A stretch of DNA of 64,000 bases from an uncultured Clostridia bacterium (GCA_934254725.1 CAKQLR010000003.1:1-64000); one strand, 5' to 3'; counted from the stretch's first letter, positions 6,999 to 16,423 are shown. The notes: generated from the sequence alone by a model not told the origin. Translations and numbers: made by a program.

Positions 6999-9758
6999 AT
7001 GAAATTCGATTTACTTGAAAAGAACAAAAAAACACGATTCGGCAGTTACGAGTTCAGACGTTTATACTACGAAATCACCTACCTTCACGACGTTGCGGAA
7101 TTGGCGGGTAAAAACTTCGATAAAGAATTCGACACCGTAATCGAATACATAGACAAAAACGGCGTAGGAAAGGACGATATAGAAAAACTCGAAGCCATTC
7201 TTCTCCCCATAAAGAAAGAGGACAAGGTTAAAGAAGTTTTATACATCTCCCACGCGCACCTGGATATGAACTGGATGTGGGGCTTTGACGAAACGGTTGC
7301 AATTACCCTTTCCACGTTCAGAACGACTCTCGACCTTATGAAGCAGTACGACTTCACTTTCGGTCAGTCCCAGGCTTCGTGCTATAAAATAGTCGAGGAC
7401 TACGACCCCGAAATGCTCGAAGAAATAAAGCAGCGCGTAAAGGAAGGCAGATGGGAGATAACCGCTTCCGCCTGGGTAGAATCGGATATGAATATGCCCC
7501 TTCCCGAAACGCATATAAGACAGATACTTTACGCTAAAAAATATCTTTGCAGGCTTTTCGATTTAAAGCCCGAAGATTTGCAGTTATCCTTCCTTCCCGA
7601 CACGTTCGGTCACAACGGCTTAATGCCCGAAATTTATGCGAAAGGCGGCATTAAATGGCTTTACCACTGCCGCGGCGACAAGGAAGAATTCATATATAAA
7701 TGGAAGGCTCAGTCGGGCGCGGAAGTGCTCACTTACAGAGAGCCTTGCTGGTACAACTCCGGCATCATCGTAAGCGATTTAAGAGAACAGATACGTTTCG
7801 CTCCGTCCTTTGCAAAAGAATACAACGTTTCCAAATGCTTGCAGGTATTCGGCGTAGGCGACCACGGCGGCGGAGCTACGAGAAAGGAACTCGAAATAGT
7901 CGAAGAAATGAAAACCTATCCTCTCTACCCCACGGTAAGATACGGAACGTACAGAGAATATTTCGAATACCTTGAAACGGTTAAAGACAACTTCGTAACC
8001 AAGACGGGCGAGCTTAACGCAGTGTTCGACGGGTGTTACACTTCTCAGGCAAAAATCAAACACCTTTACGCAAGAACGGAAAACAACCTTCTTTCCGCAG
8101 ACGCGCTTCTCGCAATGGGCTTGGCGGACAGCGGAAAAGACAGATCTCAGGGCATGGAAGAAGCTTGGCAAAAAGTTATGTTCAACACCTTCCACGACAT
8201 CATTCCTGGCAGCTGCGTAGAAGATTCGAGGGTTTACGGCCTCGGTATAATGGAAGAAGCGAACGCCAGGGCGGACAGCCTCAGAACTCTTGCATTAAGA
8301 AATATTTCCGAAAAAGTGGATTATTCCGCATGGGCAAACTACCTTACGGTCGACGAGGACGGCAACCTCACTTCCGAAGGCGCGGGCGGCGGTTACATTA
8401 CAAACAACCACGGCACGTACGACGTTTCGAGAAGCGACGGCAAAGCAAGGGCGTTTGTGCTGTTCAACTCTTTGCCGTTTGAAAGAGAAGTAAACGTGGA
8501 AATCCCCGTGTTCGATTGGGACGCGGACTTTGAAAACATAGAAGCTATAACGCCCGACGGAAAAGCTCTAGGCATTCAGGTGCTCGACGGCACCCCGCAG
8601 GACTTCTGGCTGCACAGATACGTAAGAGTACTCGTAAACGTAAAACTCCCCTCTCTCGGCTACACCACCGTTTTAATCAAGAAGAAAGAAGCGGAACTTA
8701 AAACGTTCGGACTCAGCTACGCAAGGGACCCCGAAAGAACTCAGCTCCCCAAAAATTACGATTTTGAGAACGACAAAATCAAGGTGGAATTCAACACTTC
8801 CGACGTTTCGGTAAAGAGAATGACCGATAAAGAGACCGGGGCGAGCATTCCCGCAGAAAACTTCGGTTACTTCTCGTTTATAAAAGAAGAAAACCAGGGC
8901 ATGACCGCGTGGATCGTAGGCAGACATTCGGAAACGACCAAACTTTACCCGAATTCCGTTTATATGCAGATTAACGGCAACCTCAGAAAGAGCTTTATAT
9001 ATGACGTAGACTTTGCATCGTCCTCCATGCACGTACACGTAAGCGCGGAAGATAAACTACTTAAGTACGAATTGAAGTGCGAATGGAAAGAACTCGGCGT
9101 ACCCGGTAAATGCGTGCCCGAACTTGCGTTCAACATGCCGCTCGAGGACGGCGCTATCGTAATTAAAGACTTCAACGAAAGCTTAAAGCCCGTCGAGGAC
9201 AGAGAACTTGACTTCGCAGCAGCAAGATGCGTCACCGTTATCGGCAAAAACGGCAACGGATTTACGCTCGTTTGCAGGAACAAGTACGGCTTCAGACTGA
9301 GCAAGAACGTTCTTTCGATAGACCTTCTGAGAGGTTCTACCGACCCCGACAAGTTCCCCGAATACGGCGATTATAATATTCAGTTCGCAATTTCTCCGAT
9401 AGCAAAACTCGATTACAAACTTATCGACGAGCTGGAAAGAGATTATATGACGCCCGTAATATTCAGCTCCATAACCGGCAGAGGCAAAGGTGATAAACCC
9501 TTAACGGATTCCTTCCTGTCGTTAGACGCCGAAAATTGCTCGATTTCCGACATTCTTACCGAAGACGGAAGCGTTACGGTCAGAGTAAGAAGTTATTCCG
9601 ACAAACCCGAAAAAGCCCGCATATCCTACAAAAACGGCATAAAACACGCTGAAGAAACCACGATAGACGGCGTAAAAATCCGCGATTTGAAAGCTACAAA
9701 GAACGGCGTGGAAGTAACGGTAAAACCGTACGAAATCCTTTCGCTCCGCATCAAATAA
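6999..9758 (+). CDS. GH38 alpha-mannosidase
   Basis: A 919-residue glycoside hydrolase family 38 enzyme without a signal peptide, so cytoplasmic. The Zn2+ ligands and nucleophile are visible: H87 and D89 in SHAHLDMNWMW, the nucleophile D201 in FLPDTFGHNG, and H399 in FNTFHDIIPGS. The middle three-helix part and the C-terminal beta-sandwich domains complete the usual length. It would hydrolyse alpha-mannosides, probably after import of manno-oligosaccharides or host N-glycan fragments. The gene stands alone behind its own promoter and palindromic operator, with a ~130-base leader and CGGAGA before the ATG. A terminator follows. Linkage specificity cannot be read from the sequence. Confidence 0.94.
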   Translation: MKFDLLEKNKKTRFGSYEFRRLYYEITYLHDVAELAGKNFDKEFDTVIEYIDKNGVGKDDIEKLEAILLPIKKEDKVKEVLYISHAHLDMNWMWGFDETVAITLSTFRTTLDLMKQYDFTFGQSQASCYKIVEDYDPEMLEEIKQRVKEGRWEITASAWVESDMNMPLPETHIRQILYAKKYLCRLFDLKPEDLQLSFLPDTFGHNGLMPEIYAKGGIKWLYHCRGDKEEFIYKWKAQSGAEVLTYREPCWYNSGIIVSDLREQIRFAPSFAKEYNVSKCLQVFGVGDHGGGATRKELEIVEEMKTYPLYPTVRYGTYREYFEYLETVKDNFVTKTGELNAVFDGCYTSQAKIKHLYARTENNLLSADALLAMGLADSGKDRSQGMEEAWQKVMFNTFHDIIPGSCVEDSRVYGLGIMEEANARADSLRTLALRNISEKVDYSAWANYLTVDEDGNLTSEGAGGGYITNNHGTYDVSRSDGKARAFVLFNSLPFEREVNVEIPVFDWDADFENIEAITPDGKALGIQVLDGTPQDFWLHRYVRVLVNVKLPSLGYTTVLIKKKEAELKTFGLSYARDPERTQLPKNYDFENDKIKVEFNTSDVSVKRMTDKETGASIPAENFGYFSFIKEENQGMTAWIVGRHSETTKLYPNSVYMQINGNLRKSFIYDVDFASSSMHVHVSAEDKLLKYELKCEWKELGVPGKCVPELAFNMPLEDGAIVIKDFNESLKPVEDRELDFAAARCVTVIGKNGNGFTLVCRNKYGFRLSKNVLSIDLLRGSTDPDKFPEYGDYNIQFAISPIAKLDYKLIDELERDYMTPVIFSSITGRGKGDKPLTDSFLSLDAENCSISDILTEDGSVTVRVRSYSDKPEKARISYKNGIKHAEETTIDGVKIRDLKATKNGVEVTVKPYEILSLRIK

Positions 9759-9831
9759 AAGCGCGTGAGCAAAAACAGTAAGCCGATAATACCGTCATAA
9801 TATATTCGGCTATATAATTAAATACAGACAT

Positions 9832-9869
9832 AAACTGCGGCGAACGTTTTCTGTTTCCCGCAGTTTTTT
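9832..9869 (+). terminator. Rho-independent terminator after the mannosidase gene
   Basis: AAACTGCG (9832-9839) pairs with CGCAGTTT (9859-9866) and is followed by a T-run. A second weaker hairpin, AGCCGA with TCGGCT, lies at 9781-9805. The gene-free stretch 9759-10070 thus holds the mannosidase terminator and the promoter/operator of the metal-resistance operon. Confidence 0.75.
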
Positions 9870-9943
9870 GTTACTCTTTTCTCTATATAATTCGCCCCTG
9901 TTAATAATTTTAAAAAATTTTTTTATTTTTTTGATAAAAACCG

Positions 9944-10000
9944 TTGACTTTTTATTTTCGCGGGATTATAATACAAATAGTTGAACAGTTATTCAACCGT
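9944..10000 (+). promoter_or_regulatory. Sigma-A promoter with ArsR/SmtB-type operator
   Basis: TTGACT (9944-9949), 17-bp spacer, TATAAT (9967-9972): near-consensus. Immediately downstream, across the expected transcription start, is TTGAACAGTTATTCAA (9981-9996), an inverted repeat of TTGAA/TTCAA type matching the TGAA-CA-N2-T-TTCA pattern of SmtB, CzrA and CadC operators. The repressor gene that follows belongs to this family, so autoregulation with metal induction is expected. Confidence 0.8.
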
Positions 10001-10070
10001 TTGTCGAATGATTGGAAATACGGAAAATCCGCGTCGGACAAAACGAATACACTTACGGAGGCGAAGCAAA

Positions 10071-10442
10071 ATGGCAGATAAGGAAAAATTCATCGAAGAA
10101 TGCGAATGCAATCTCGTACACGAAAACGTTGTGGAAAAGGTGCGTTCCGCCATGCCGGACGACGATACCTTATGCGACATTGCGGAACTTTTCAAAGTGT
10201 TCGGAGATTCGACGAGGACAAGGATTATTTCCGCGTTATTCGAAGCGGAACTTTGCGTTTGCGATATAGCGTCGCTTTTGTCTATGACGAAATCCGCAGT
10301 ATCTCATCAGTTAAGGATACTTCGCCAGACAAAAATAGTCAAGAACAGAAAGAGCGGCAAAGAAGTTTACTACTCGCTTGACGACGAGCATATTTCCGAA
10401 ATATTCAAAACCGCGCTTATGCACCTACGCGAGAATGACTGA
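10071..10442 (+). CDS. cadC: CadC-type ArsR family metal-sensing repressor
   Basis: A 123-residue winged-helix ArsR/SmtB repressor. It has the HTH region CDIASLLSMTKSAVSHQLRILRQ (64-86) and wing VKNRKSGKEVYYSL. Metal ligands fit the CadC pattern: a CEC pair in the N-terminal extension (C11, C13) and CVC in the first HTH helix (C62, C64), which in CadC together bind Cd/Pb/Bi. The C-terminal helix DDEHISEIFKTALMHLRE holds D and H residues typical of the Zn site. A longer frame opens at 9981, but that would lie inside the operator. CGGAGG is 10 bases before the ATG used here. First gene of the operon with the HMA protein and the P-type ATPase. Confidence 0.92.
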   Translation: MADKEKFIEECECNLVHENVVEKVRSAMPDDDTLCDIAELFKVFGDSTRTRIISALFEAELCVCDIASLLSMTKSAVSHQLRILRQTKIVKNRKSGKEVYYSLDDEHISEIFKTALMHLREND

Positions 10443-10495
10443 AACTATTAAAAAGAAACTATTAAAAACGAAAAACAATGAAAGGAGATATTATT

Positions 10496-10720
10496 ATGAA
10501 AAAGGTTTACAAACTTCAGAATCTCGATTGCGCTAACTGCGCCGCTAAAATGGAAGAAGGCATTAAAAAGCTTGCAGGCGTTAAGGACGCCAACGTTAAC
10601 TTCATTATGCAGAAAATGACCGTTGAAATCGAAGACGGTGCAGACGCTGCAGCAGTTATGGCAGAGGTTAAAAAGACCTGCAAAAAAATAGAACCCGACT
10701 GCGTAATCCTCGGTTTATAA
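10496..10720 (+). CDS. Stand-alone heavy-metal-associated (HMA) domain protein
   Basis: A 74-residue ferredoxin-like HMA domain with the metal-binding motif DCANC (C12, C15) and the usual beta-alpha-beta layout. It probably carries Zn/Cd to the ATPase encoded next. The ATPase itself has no N-terminal HMA domain, so the two halves appear to be split into separate genes. AAAGGAGA lies 7 bases before the ATG at 10496. An earlier ATG at 10478 would add six residues but has no ribosome site of its own. Confidence 0.9.
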   Translation: MKKVYKLQNLDCANCAAKMEEGIKKLAGVKDANVNFIMQKMTVEIEDGADAAAVMAEVKKTCKKIEPDCVILGL

Positions 10721-10738
10721 GCGATTCAGGGCACTTTT

Positions 10739-12640
10739 ATGAGCAAGAACAAAAAAAATCTCATACGCGTAATAGTATCGGGCGGGTTGTTCGCAATTCT
10801 GCTTATTCTGTTCAGGCTTACCCCTTTGAAGGACTTCGCCATCGTTGAAAAGGACGGCTTTATTCTTTCGGAAGGAATTAAAGATTACCGCTTCTGGGTA
10901 TATCTTTTAAGCTTCATCGCGGTATATGCCGTTATCGGTTACGACGTAGTTATAAAGGGCGTGAAGAACGTTTTTTCTTCCGGCTTCCTCGATGAAAACT
11001 TCCTTATGACGATAGCTACCGTGGGTGCGTTTTTCATATCGGATTACCCAGAAGCCATTGCCGTTATGCTGTTCTACCAGGTGGGCGAACTTTTCCAGAG
11101 CTACGCTGTGGGCAAGTCCAGAAAATCCATTACCGAGCTTATGAACATCTGCCCCGAAACGGCGTGCGTTCTGCGCGACGGCGAAGAACAGACCGTTATG
11201 CCCGACGAGGTGCAGATAGGCGAAATAATTATTGTCCGCGCGGGCGAAAAATTCCCGCTTGACGGCGTTGTAGTCGAAGGCAGCGGAAGCATGGATACCT
11301 CTTCGCTCACGGGCGAATCCGTTCCTCGTTCCTTTAAAGAGGGCGACGAAGTCCTGAGCGGTTGTATTAACTTAAGCGGCGTAGTAAAGGTTCGCGCCGA
11401 AAAGGAATTTGTAGATTGTACCGTTTCCAAAATTCTCGACCTTGTCGAAAACGCATCGTCCAAGAAAGCGAAAGCGGAAAACTTTATTACCAAATTCGCA
11501 AAATATTATACACCCTCCGTCGTTATCTGCGCGGTTGTTCTTGCTGTTTTACCCCCGCTTTTCACAGGCAACTGGGCAAGATGGATTGAAACGGGGCTTA
11601 CCTTCCTTGTAGTTTCCTGCCCGTGCGCGCTTGTCATCAGCGTTCCCCTCTCTTTCTTCGGAGGTATCGGCGGCGCTTCGCGTCAGGGTATTCTTATAAA
11701 AGGCGGCAACTATATGGAAATGCTCGCCAAGGCTAAAACCTTTGTTTTCGATAAAACGGGTACTCTTACGCACGGCACGTTCGGCGTTACCAAAATTTAT
11801 CCGGAAGAAAACAATGACGAAATCCTTCGCCTTGCGGCTATTTGCGAAAGCGGGTCTCTCCACCCGATAGCCCGCTCCATAACGGCGTACGCACCGAAGG
11901 TTTCGGCAGAAGGTTACTCCCTTACTGAAATTGCAGGTAAAGGCATAAAAGCAGAAAAAGACGGAGAAGTTATCCTTTGCGGAAACGCAGGACTTTTATC
12001 CGACAACAACGTTTCGTTTGAAAAGACCGACAGCATAGGAAGTGCCGTATATCTCGCGAAAAACGGGGTTTATCAGGGCGTAATAATAGTTTCCGACACG
12101 ATTAAAGAAAACGCAAAAGACGCTATAGCAAGCCTCAAAGCGCAGGGCGCGAGAACGGTTATGCTTACCGGTGACGGAAGCGCCATTGCCGGCAAAGTTG
12201 CCGAAATGACGGGCATTGACGAATATCAGGCAGAGCTTCTTCCCCAAGGCAAAGTTGCAGCCGTAGAAAAACTGTTAAAGGAAAAGAAAGCGGACGATAC
12301 GCTGTGCTTCGTCGGCGACGGCATAAACGACGCCCCCGTACTTTCGATTGCGGACGTAGGAATTTCCATGGGCGGAATAGGCAGCGACGCCGCTATAGAA
12401 GCTTCGGACGTGGTGCTTATGCACGACGATATTTCCAAAATTGCCAAGGCAAAAGAAATTTCGACAAAGACGCTGCGCATAGTAAAACAAAACATAGTTT
12501 TTGCTCTTACGGTTAAGCTTGCGGTACTTGCCCTTGCGGTTATTAACATTCCCGGGGTAATGTGGTACGCGGTATTTGCGGACGTAGGCGTTGCGGTTTT
12601 AGCTATACTGAACGCAATGAGAACACTTAAAACCAAATAG
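10739..12640 (+). CDS. cadA: Zn/Cd/Pb-translocating P1B-type ATPase
   Basis: A 633-residue heavy-metal exporter. It has two N-terminal membrane helices, a pair near 75-120, the phosphatase motif TGESVP, the transmembrane metal site CPC (C294, C296), the phosphorylated Asp in DKTGT (D338), an HP motif in SLHPIA, TGDG and GDGINDAPVLSIADVGISMG, and two final helices. The region after GDGIND continues to an IPGVMWYAVFADVG helix with an Asp, as in ZntA/CadA (P1B-2), so Zn2+/Cd2+/Pb2+ are the likely substrates. The N-terminal HMA domain usual in the family is absent and is supplied by the preceding gene. Confidence 0.93.
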   Translation: MSKNKKNLIRVIVSGGLFAILLILFRLTPLKDFAIVEKDGFILSEGIKDYRFWVYLLSFIAVYAVIGYDVVIKGVKNVFSSGFLDENFLMTIATVGAFFISDYPEAIAVMLFYQVGELFQSYAVGKSRKSITELMNICPETACVLRDGEEQTVMPDEVQIGEIIIVRAGEKFPLDGVVVEGSGSMDTSSLTGESVPRSFKEGDEVLSGCINLSGVVKVRAEKEFVDCTVSKILDLVENASSKKAKAENFITKFAKYYTPSVVICAVVLAVLPPLFTGNWARWIETGLTFLVVSCPCALVISVPLSFFGGIGGASRQGILIKGGNYMEMLAKAKTFVFDKTGTLTHGTFGVTKIYPEENNDEILRLAAICESGSLHPIARSITAYAPKVSAEGYSLTEIAGKGIKAEKDGEVILCGNAGLLSDNNVSFEKTDSIGSAVYLAKNGVYQGVIIVSDTIKENAKDAIASLKAQGARTVMLTGDGSAIAGKVAEMTGIDEYQAELLPQGKVAAVEKLLKEKKADDTLCFVGDGINDAPVLSIADVGISMGGIGSDAAIEASDVVLMHDDISKIAKAKEISTKTLRIVKQNIVFALTVKLAVLALAVINIPGVMWYAVFADVGVAVLAILNAMRTLKTK

Positions 12641-12747
12641 TCTTTCGGAATTTCAACAAAAGCGGATTTTATATTCATATAAAATTAACATAAGTATGTT
12701 ATGATATGTAAGTATACGTAGAAACAGCTACAAAAGGGGACAGTTTT

Positions 12748-13422
12748 ATGTTTAACGTACTTATTGCCGAAGACGACCAGATGCTCAATCAACTTATAAG
12801 AACCACTCTCATCAAGAACGGTTATAACGTTTTTTCTGCTTCCAACGGCGCCAACGGTTTGAAAATTTTCGACGAAAACCACATCGACATTGTGGTTTCC
12901 GACATAATGATGCCCGGAATGGACGGTTATGAGTTCGCAAATAACGTGCGTGAAAGAAACTCCACCACCCCTATCCTTTTCGTTTCCGCCAAGGATAAGT
13001 ATGAGGATAAGCAGAAAGGCTTCCAGATAGGCATAGACGATTACATGGTAAAGCCCATAGACATTGACGAACTTCTTCTCAGGGTCGCCGCGCTTTTAAG
13101 AAGAGCGCAGATTGCCACAGAAAGAAAACTTGTCGTGGGCACCACCGTTCTCGATTACGACACGATGACCGTGCTTTCGGACGGAAAGGAGTTTGTTATT
13201 CCGCAAAAGGAATTCAACATTTTGTTTAAGCTACTCTCTTTCCCGAACAAGATTTTTACGAGAACGCAGCTTATGGACGAGTTCTGGGGACCGTACAGCG
13301 AGTCGCTTGAAAGAACGGTAGACGTTCACATTACAAGGCTGCGCGACAGGTTCAAAAACAATAAAGATTTTGAAATAATAACAGTAAGAGGCCTTGGCTA
13401 TAAAGCCGTGAAGAATGTTTAA
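12748..13422 (+). CDS. OmpR/PhoB family response regulator
   Basis: A 224-residue response regulator. The receiver domain (1-120) has the acidic pair EDD near 8-10, the phospho-acceptor D52 in VSDIMMPGMDG, and K in FVSAKD. The C-terminal winged helix (about 130-222) includes EFNILFKLLSFPNKIFTRTQLMDEFWG and the RTVDVHITRLRDRF recognition helix. It is paired with the sensor kinase downstream. GGGGACAG precedes the ATG. A perfect inverted repeat AACATA/TATGTT (12687-12700) lies next to a possible -10 (TATGAT, 12700-12705), and could be an autoregulatory site. Confidence 0.93.
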   Translation: MFNVLIAEDDQMLNQLIRTTLIKNGYNVFSASNGANGLKIFDENHIDIVVSDIMMPGMDGYEFANNVRERNSTTPILFVSAKDKYEDKQKGFQIGIDDYMVKPIDIDELLLRVAALLRRAQIATERKLVVGTTVLDYDTMTVLSDGKEFVIPQKEFNILFKLLSFPNKIFTRTQLMDEFWGPYSESLERTVDVHITRLRDRFKNNKDFEIITVRGLGYKAVKNV

Positions 13423-13432
13423 AATTAAAGTT

Positions 13433-13452
13433 AAGCTGCGTTTTACGCGGCT
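13433..13452 (+). repeat. Intercistronic hairpin, degenerate copy of the dispersed repeat
   Basis: AAGCTGCG, loop TTTTA, CGCGGCTT, followed by TTTGCTTT. It sits in the 56-base gap between the response regulator and the kinase. Read on the minus strand it resembles copy 1 (A-run, GCCGCGTAAAACGC). It could weaken read-through or stabilise the upstream transcript. Confidence 0.45.
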
Positions 13453-13478
13453 TTTGCTTTATTCGGGAGAAGATTGCG

Positions 13479-14597
13479 ATGAGTGAAAAGCAGAAAAAAC
13501 GGGACAATAAAAAGTCGCTCGGGTTAGAGCTTATTCTTAAAGAGGACAAACACAGAAAGCTGTATATAAAGCTTGTGATGCTTGTATTCGTAAGCATTCT
13601 TGCAACCTATCTTGTGTTTATGGTCGCGCTTATAATTTTAAGCGCAACGGGAACTATTCAGCTGAGCAACACCTGGCAATGGAGCCCCGCCGTGCTTATT
13701 ATAGTGCTCATGCTCGGGTCACTGATTTTAGGTTTTGTAATCACGCTGTTTGCGGCGCGCAAGTTTTTAAAGCCTATAAACGCGCTTTCTCAGGCAACAA
13801 AAAGGGTCGCGAGAGGAGACTTCAACGTGCAGATAGAGCCGAGCAAATCGAGCGACGAAATGAGCGAGCTTATAGAGAACTTCAACCGAATGGTTAAAAA
13901 CCTTGCCAATATAGAAACGCTTAAGCAGGATTTCGTTGCAAACGTTTCGCACGAATTCAAAACCCCGCTTGCCACGATACAAGGTTATTCCACGCTGCTG
14001 CAGGACGAAACTCTTTCGGCAGAGGAGAGAAAAACCTATACAAAATATATAATAATCGCGACAAAACAGCTTTCGAGCCTTACGACCAATATATTAAAAC
14101 TTTCCAAAATAGAAAACAACGCGGAGAGCTTCGAGAAAAAAAAGTACGACTGCGCGGAACAAATCCGCCAGGCTATTCTGTTTTTGGAAACGCAGTGGAC
14201 GGAGAAAAACATCGACCTCGACATAAACATTACCAATGCGGAAATATTTGCGAACGAAGAACTCTTAATGCAGGTCTGGCTGAATATTATAGGTAACGCA
14301 ATAAAGTTTTCAAGCTACGGCTCCCCCATTCGTATTAACACCATGACAAGGAACGGGAAATTTCTGTTTTCGGTAAAGGACCACGGTTGCGGTATGGACG
14401 AAACGACGAAAAGAAGAATTTTCGATAAATTCTATCAGGGGGACAATTCCCACTCCAAAGAAGGCAACGGGCTGGGGCTTTCGCTCGTCAAAAAGATTAT
14501 AGACATATCTGGCGGCGAAATTTACGTCAAGAGCGCCAAGGGCGAAGGTACGGAATTTCTCGTCGTTCTGCCGCTTGCGCAGAAAGATAATCAATAA
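13479..14597 (+). CDS. Membrane sensor histidine kinase
   Basis: A 372-residue HisKA kinase with two membrane helices (about 28-52 and 68-92) and almost no extracellular loop between them (about 15 residues), a HAMP linker (FLKPINALSQATKRVARGDF, from about 92), the phospho-acceptor H158 in NVSHEFKTPLATIQGYS, and the ATPase domain with an N box (WLNIIGNAIKFS), DHGCGMD, F box and GNGLGLSLVKKI. The lack of an extracytoplasmic domain suggests sensing within the membrane or at the cell envelope, as in BceS/VraS-like kinases. The signal is unknown. GGGAGAAG precedes the ATG. Confidence 0.93.
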   Translation: MSEKQKKRDNKKSLGLELILKEDKHRKLYIKLVMLVFVSILATYLVFMVALIILSATGTIQLSNTWQWSPAVLIIVLMLGSLILGFVITLFAARKFLKPINALSQATKRVARGDFNVQIEPSKSSDEMSELIENFNRMVKNLANIETLKQDFVANVSHEFKTPLATIQGYSTLLQDETLSAEERKTYTKYIIIATKQLSSLTTNILKLSKIENNAESFEKKKYDCAEQIRQAILFLETQWTEKNIDLDINITNAEIFANEELLMQVWLNIIGNAIKFSSYGSPIRINTMTRNGKFLFSVKDHGCGMDETTKRRIFDKFYQGDNSHSKEGNGLGLSLVKKIIDISGGEIYVKSAKGEGTEFLVVLPLAQKDNQ

Positions 14598-14746
14598 TCC
14601 CATTTTTCGCACAAAAACTGTTTTCTTTTTGGAAAATTCTTCCACGAAAAACGGCTTTAAACGAGTACGTCTCGTCACTTTTAAAAGTGCGTTTCGTAAA
14701 ATAAAAAGCCAGGAAAATTTCATTTCCTACGCTTATATAAAACAAA

Positions 14747-14777
14747 AACACCTCGTCAGGAGAACTGACGAGGTGTT
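14747..14777. terminator. Bidirectional terminator between convergent genes
   Basis: A 13-bp perfect stem, AACACCTCGTCAG with CTGACGAGGTGTT, loop GAGAA, with A/T-rich flanks on both sides. It separates the kinase gene (plus) from the lipoprotein gene (minus) and can serve both. The rest of the 14598-14801 gap holds nothing recognised. Confidence 0.85.
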
Positions 14778-14801
14778 ATAATTTTTATTAAAAAACTTTT
14801 T

Positions 14802-15350
14802 CTATTGCAGGCTTAAGCCCAGCATCTGCTCAACAAAACCGAAACTGCAATCGCTTGAAATCTTGGTAAAGACTATTTTGATAATTCTTTCCGCCTTGGT
14901 TGCGCCGTTGCTGTCCGCCTTACCGTAGATAAACTTCTGACAAATAAGCTGACTGTCGAGAGATACGGTAAAATAGTTAATCATACACTCCTGATCCTCG
15001 CACGGCATAAGAAACTTAATTATCTTTATTTCTTCAACGTACTTCGTGCTGCCCGATTTATATTTTACTATGTACGACGTATCGTCCTTTTTCAAGTCCT
15101 CTTCGGGTTCCTTATAAATAAAGCTGATTCCGTTGGAACTGTCGTCCTTCATTACAAAATAGAAGTACTCAAAATCGTCTATATGCGTTTTTGTCGAATC
15201 TCCTTCCGTTACAACGTACTCTGTCAATTTATATGTACCTTGAACTTCTTCAATTTTTTTAGCCTCTACGGGAGCGAACAGGCATGACGTAAAACTCACG
15301 CACGAAATTATCGCAATAATATAAAGGCCTACTCTTTCCAATACTTTCAT
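14802..15350 (-). CDS. Predicted lipoprotein of unknown function
   Basis: A 182-residue protein with a lipoprotein signal peptide: a hydrophobic helix at 8-20 and lipobox FTSC with Cys23. The mature part begins with EVQGTYKLTEYVVTEGD, a beta-rich stretch resembling the start of small lipocalin-like or 'lipoprotein with calycin-like barrel' proteins of gut Clostridia, which is a weak resemblance only. A T-run rich in acidic residues follows. AAGG lies 9 bases before the ATG. It is followed by the bidirectional terminator and preceded by another lipoprotein gene, but a terminator separates them, so they are probably separate units. Confidence 0.7.
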   Translation of the reverse strand: MKVLERVGLYIIAIISCVSFTSCLFAPVEAKKIEEVQGTYKLTEYVVTEGDSTKTHIDDFEYFYFVMKDDSSNGISFIYKEPEEDLKKDDTSYIVKYKSGSTKYVEEIKIIKFLMPCEDQECMINYFTVSLDSQLICQKFIYGKADSNGATKAERIIKIVFTKISSDCSFGFVEQMLGLSLQ

Positions 15351-15400
15351 CTATTATACCTTGTCACAATTTTATCACATACTTCATTTTTTGTCAACAA

Positions 15401-15434
15401 AAAACGGGTAATTTCTTAAAAAACCCGTTTTTTT
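15401..15434. terminator. Rho-independent terminator between lipoprotein genes
   Basis: AACGGGT pairs with ACCCGTT across an A/T-rich loop, with T-runs on both strands. On the minus strand it would end the transcript of the 15492-16340 gene. Confidence 0.75.
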
Positions 15435-15491
15435 GTGTTTATATTTTGTTTTACAGGGATTCCTCAATTAAAAACTTAAACTTTTTTTTAA

Positions 15492-16340
15492 TTAAAGAAT
15501 CATATCGTTCCATTTTGAATAATCTCCGGCCAGAAGTTCCACTTCTTTTTTATCGCCGAATATGCCTAAATTCTCGTAATCCGTTATATTTTTAAGATAA
15601 AGCTTGCCGTTCATTTCCGATATATTTGCCTTTATATAGCAAATATCCCTTTCCATATGCGGGTTTTCAAAAACGACGTGACAAGTAAATTCATACTTCT
15701 GATACGCGCTGTTCTCCGCAGTTTTTTCCATTTTGCCGAAAATTTTCTCGCCGTGGTAGACGAAAAAGCTGTTATATTCGCCGACATTCTCCGTAAGAGA
15801 AAACGCAAAGCTTCCGTCTGCCGTATAAAGTACCATATCCTTGTACTGCTCTAACGAAAAGTCTTTAACTTCGTCTTCAGGGTGGGTAGCGAACCAATCG
15901 TCGAATTCCGCGACGTTAAATGTAATTACGTCGCCCTTCTTATATCCGAATTCTTTCGTAAAAAAGTCCGCGGTCTCTCTCAGCTTAAATACGATTTTGC
16001 CGTTTTTCTCCGACCTGTCGGCGGTAAAGCATTCATCCTTTACGACAACACCGGTGGCTTCTACTTCTCTTGCAATGTACATCCAGCAACTTCTTCCATA
16101 ATAACCTTGTACCTCTACAGAAACCCTCTGCCCGCCGAAAATAATGTGAGAATCGAGACTTCTTCTTTCATAGTATTCAAAGTTGAATACTATTTTTTCA
16201 TCATCGGTATAAAGCACCTTAGTCGAATACTCGTCGTCGTCAAACTCGTAAAAGCACGCGTCGAAAAGCACGCATCCGCTGCCGGAAAGCGTAGCCATAA
16301 CCAACAGCATAACCAAAATTACGATTAAATTCCTCTTCAT
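15492..16340 (-). CDS. Predicted lipoprotein of unknown function
   Basis: A 282-residue protein with a lipoprotein signal peptide (hydrophobic 4-18, lipobox SGSGC with Cys23). The mature part is rich in Asp, Glu, Tyr and Phe and looks like an all-beta extracellular domain. No family was recognised. A second Cys (ACFYEF) follows shortly after the lipid Cys. GGAGGGAC precedes the ATG. It stands between pyridoxal kinase and another lipoprotein gene on the same strand, with its own terminator. Confidence 0.7.
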   Translation of the reverse strand: MKRNLIVILVMLLVMATLSGSGCVLFDACFYEFDDDEYSTKVLYTDDEKIVFNFEYYERRSLDSHIIFGGQRVSVEVQGYYGRSCWMYIAREVEATGVVVKDECFTADRSEKNGKIVFKLRETADFFTKEFGYKKGDVITFNVAEFDDWFATHPEDEVKDFSLEQYKDMVLYTADGSFAFSLTENVGEYNSFFVYHGEKIFGKMEKTAENSAYQKYEFTCHVVFENPHMERDICYIKANISEMNGKLYLKNITDYENLGIFGDKKEVELLAGDYSKWNDMIL

Positions 16341-16423
16341 ACAGTCCCTCCTGTTACGGGTTTACATATATAAGACTTAAAAAAAGACGAATATGTGACG
16401 CTTATTACGAATAAAATCCGAAA

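Noticed and set aside
10478..10495. Earlier ATG for the HMA protein
   Set aside because: Using it would place the strong AAAGGAGA inside the coding region, so the inner ATG at 10496 is preferred.
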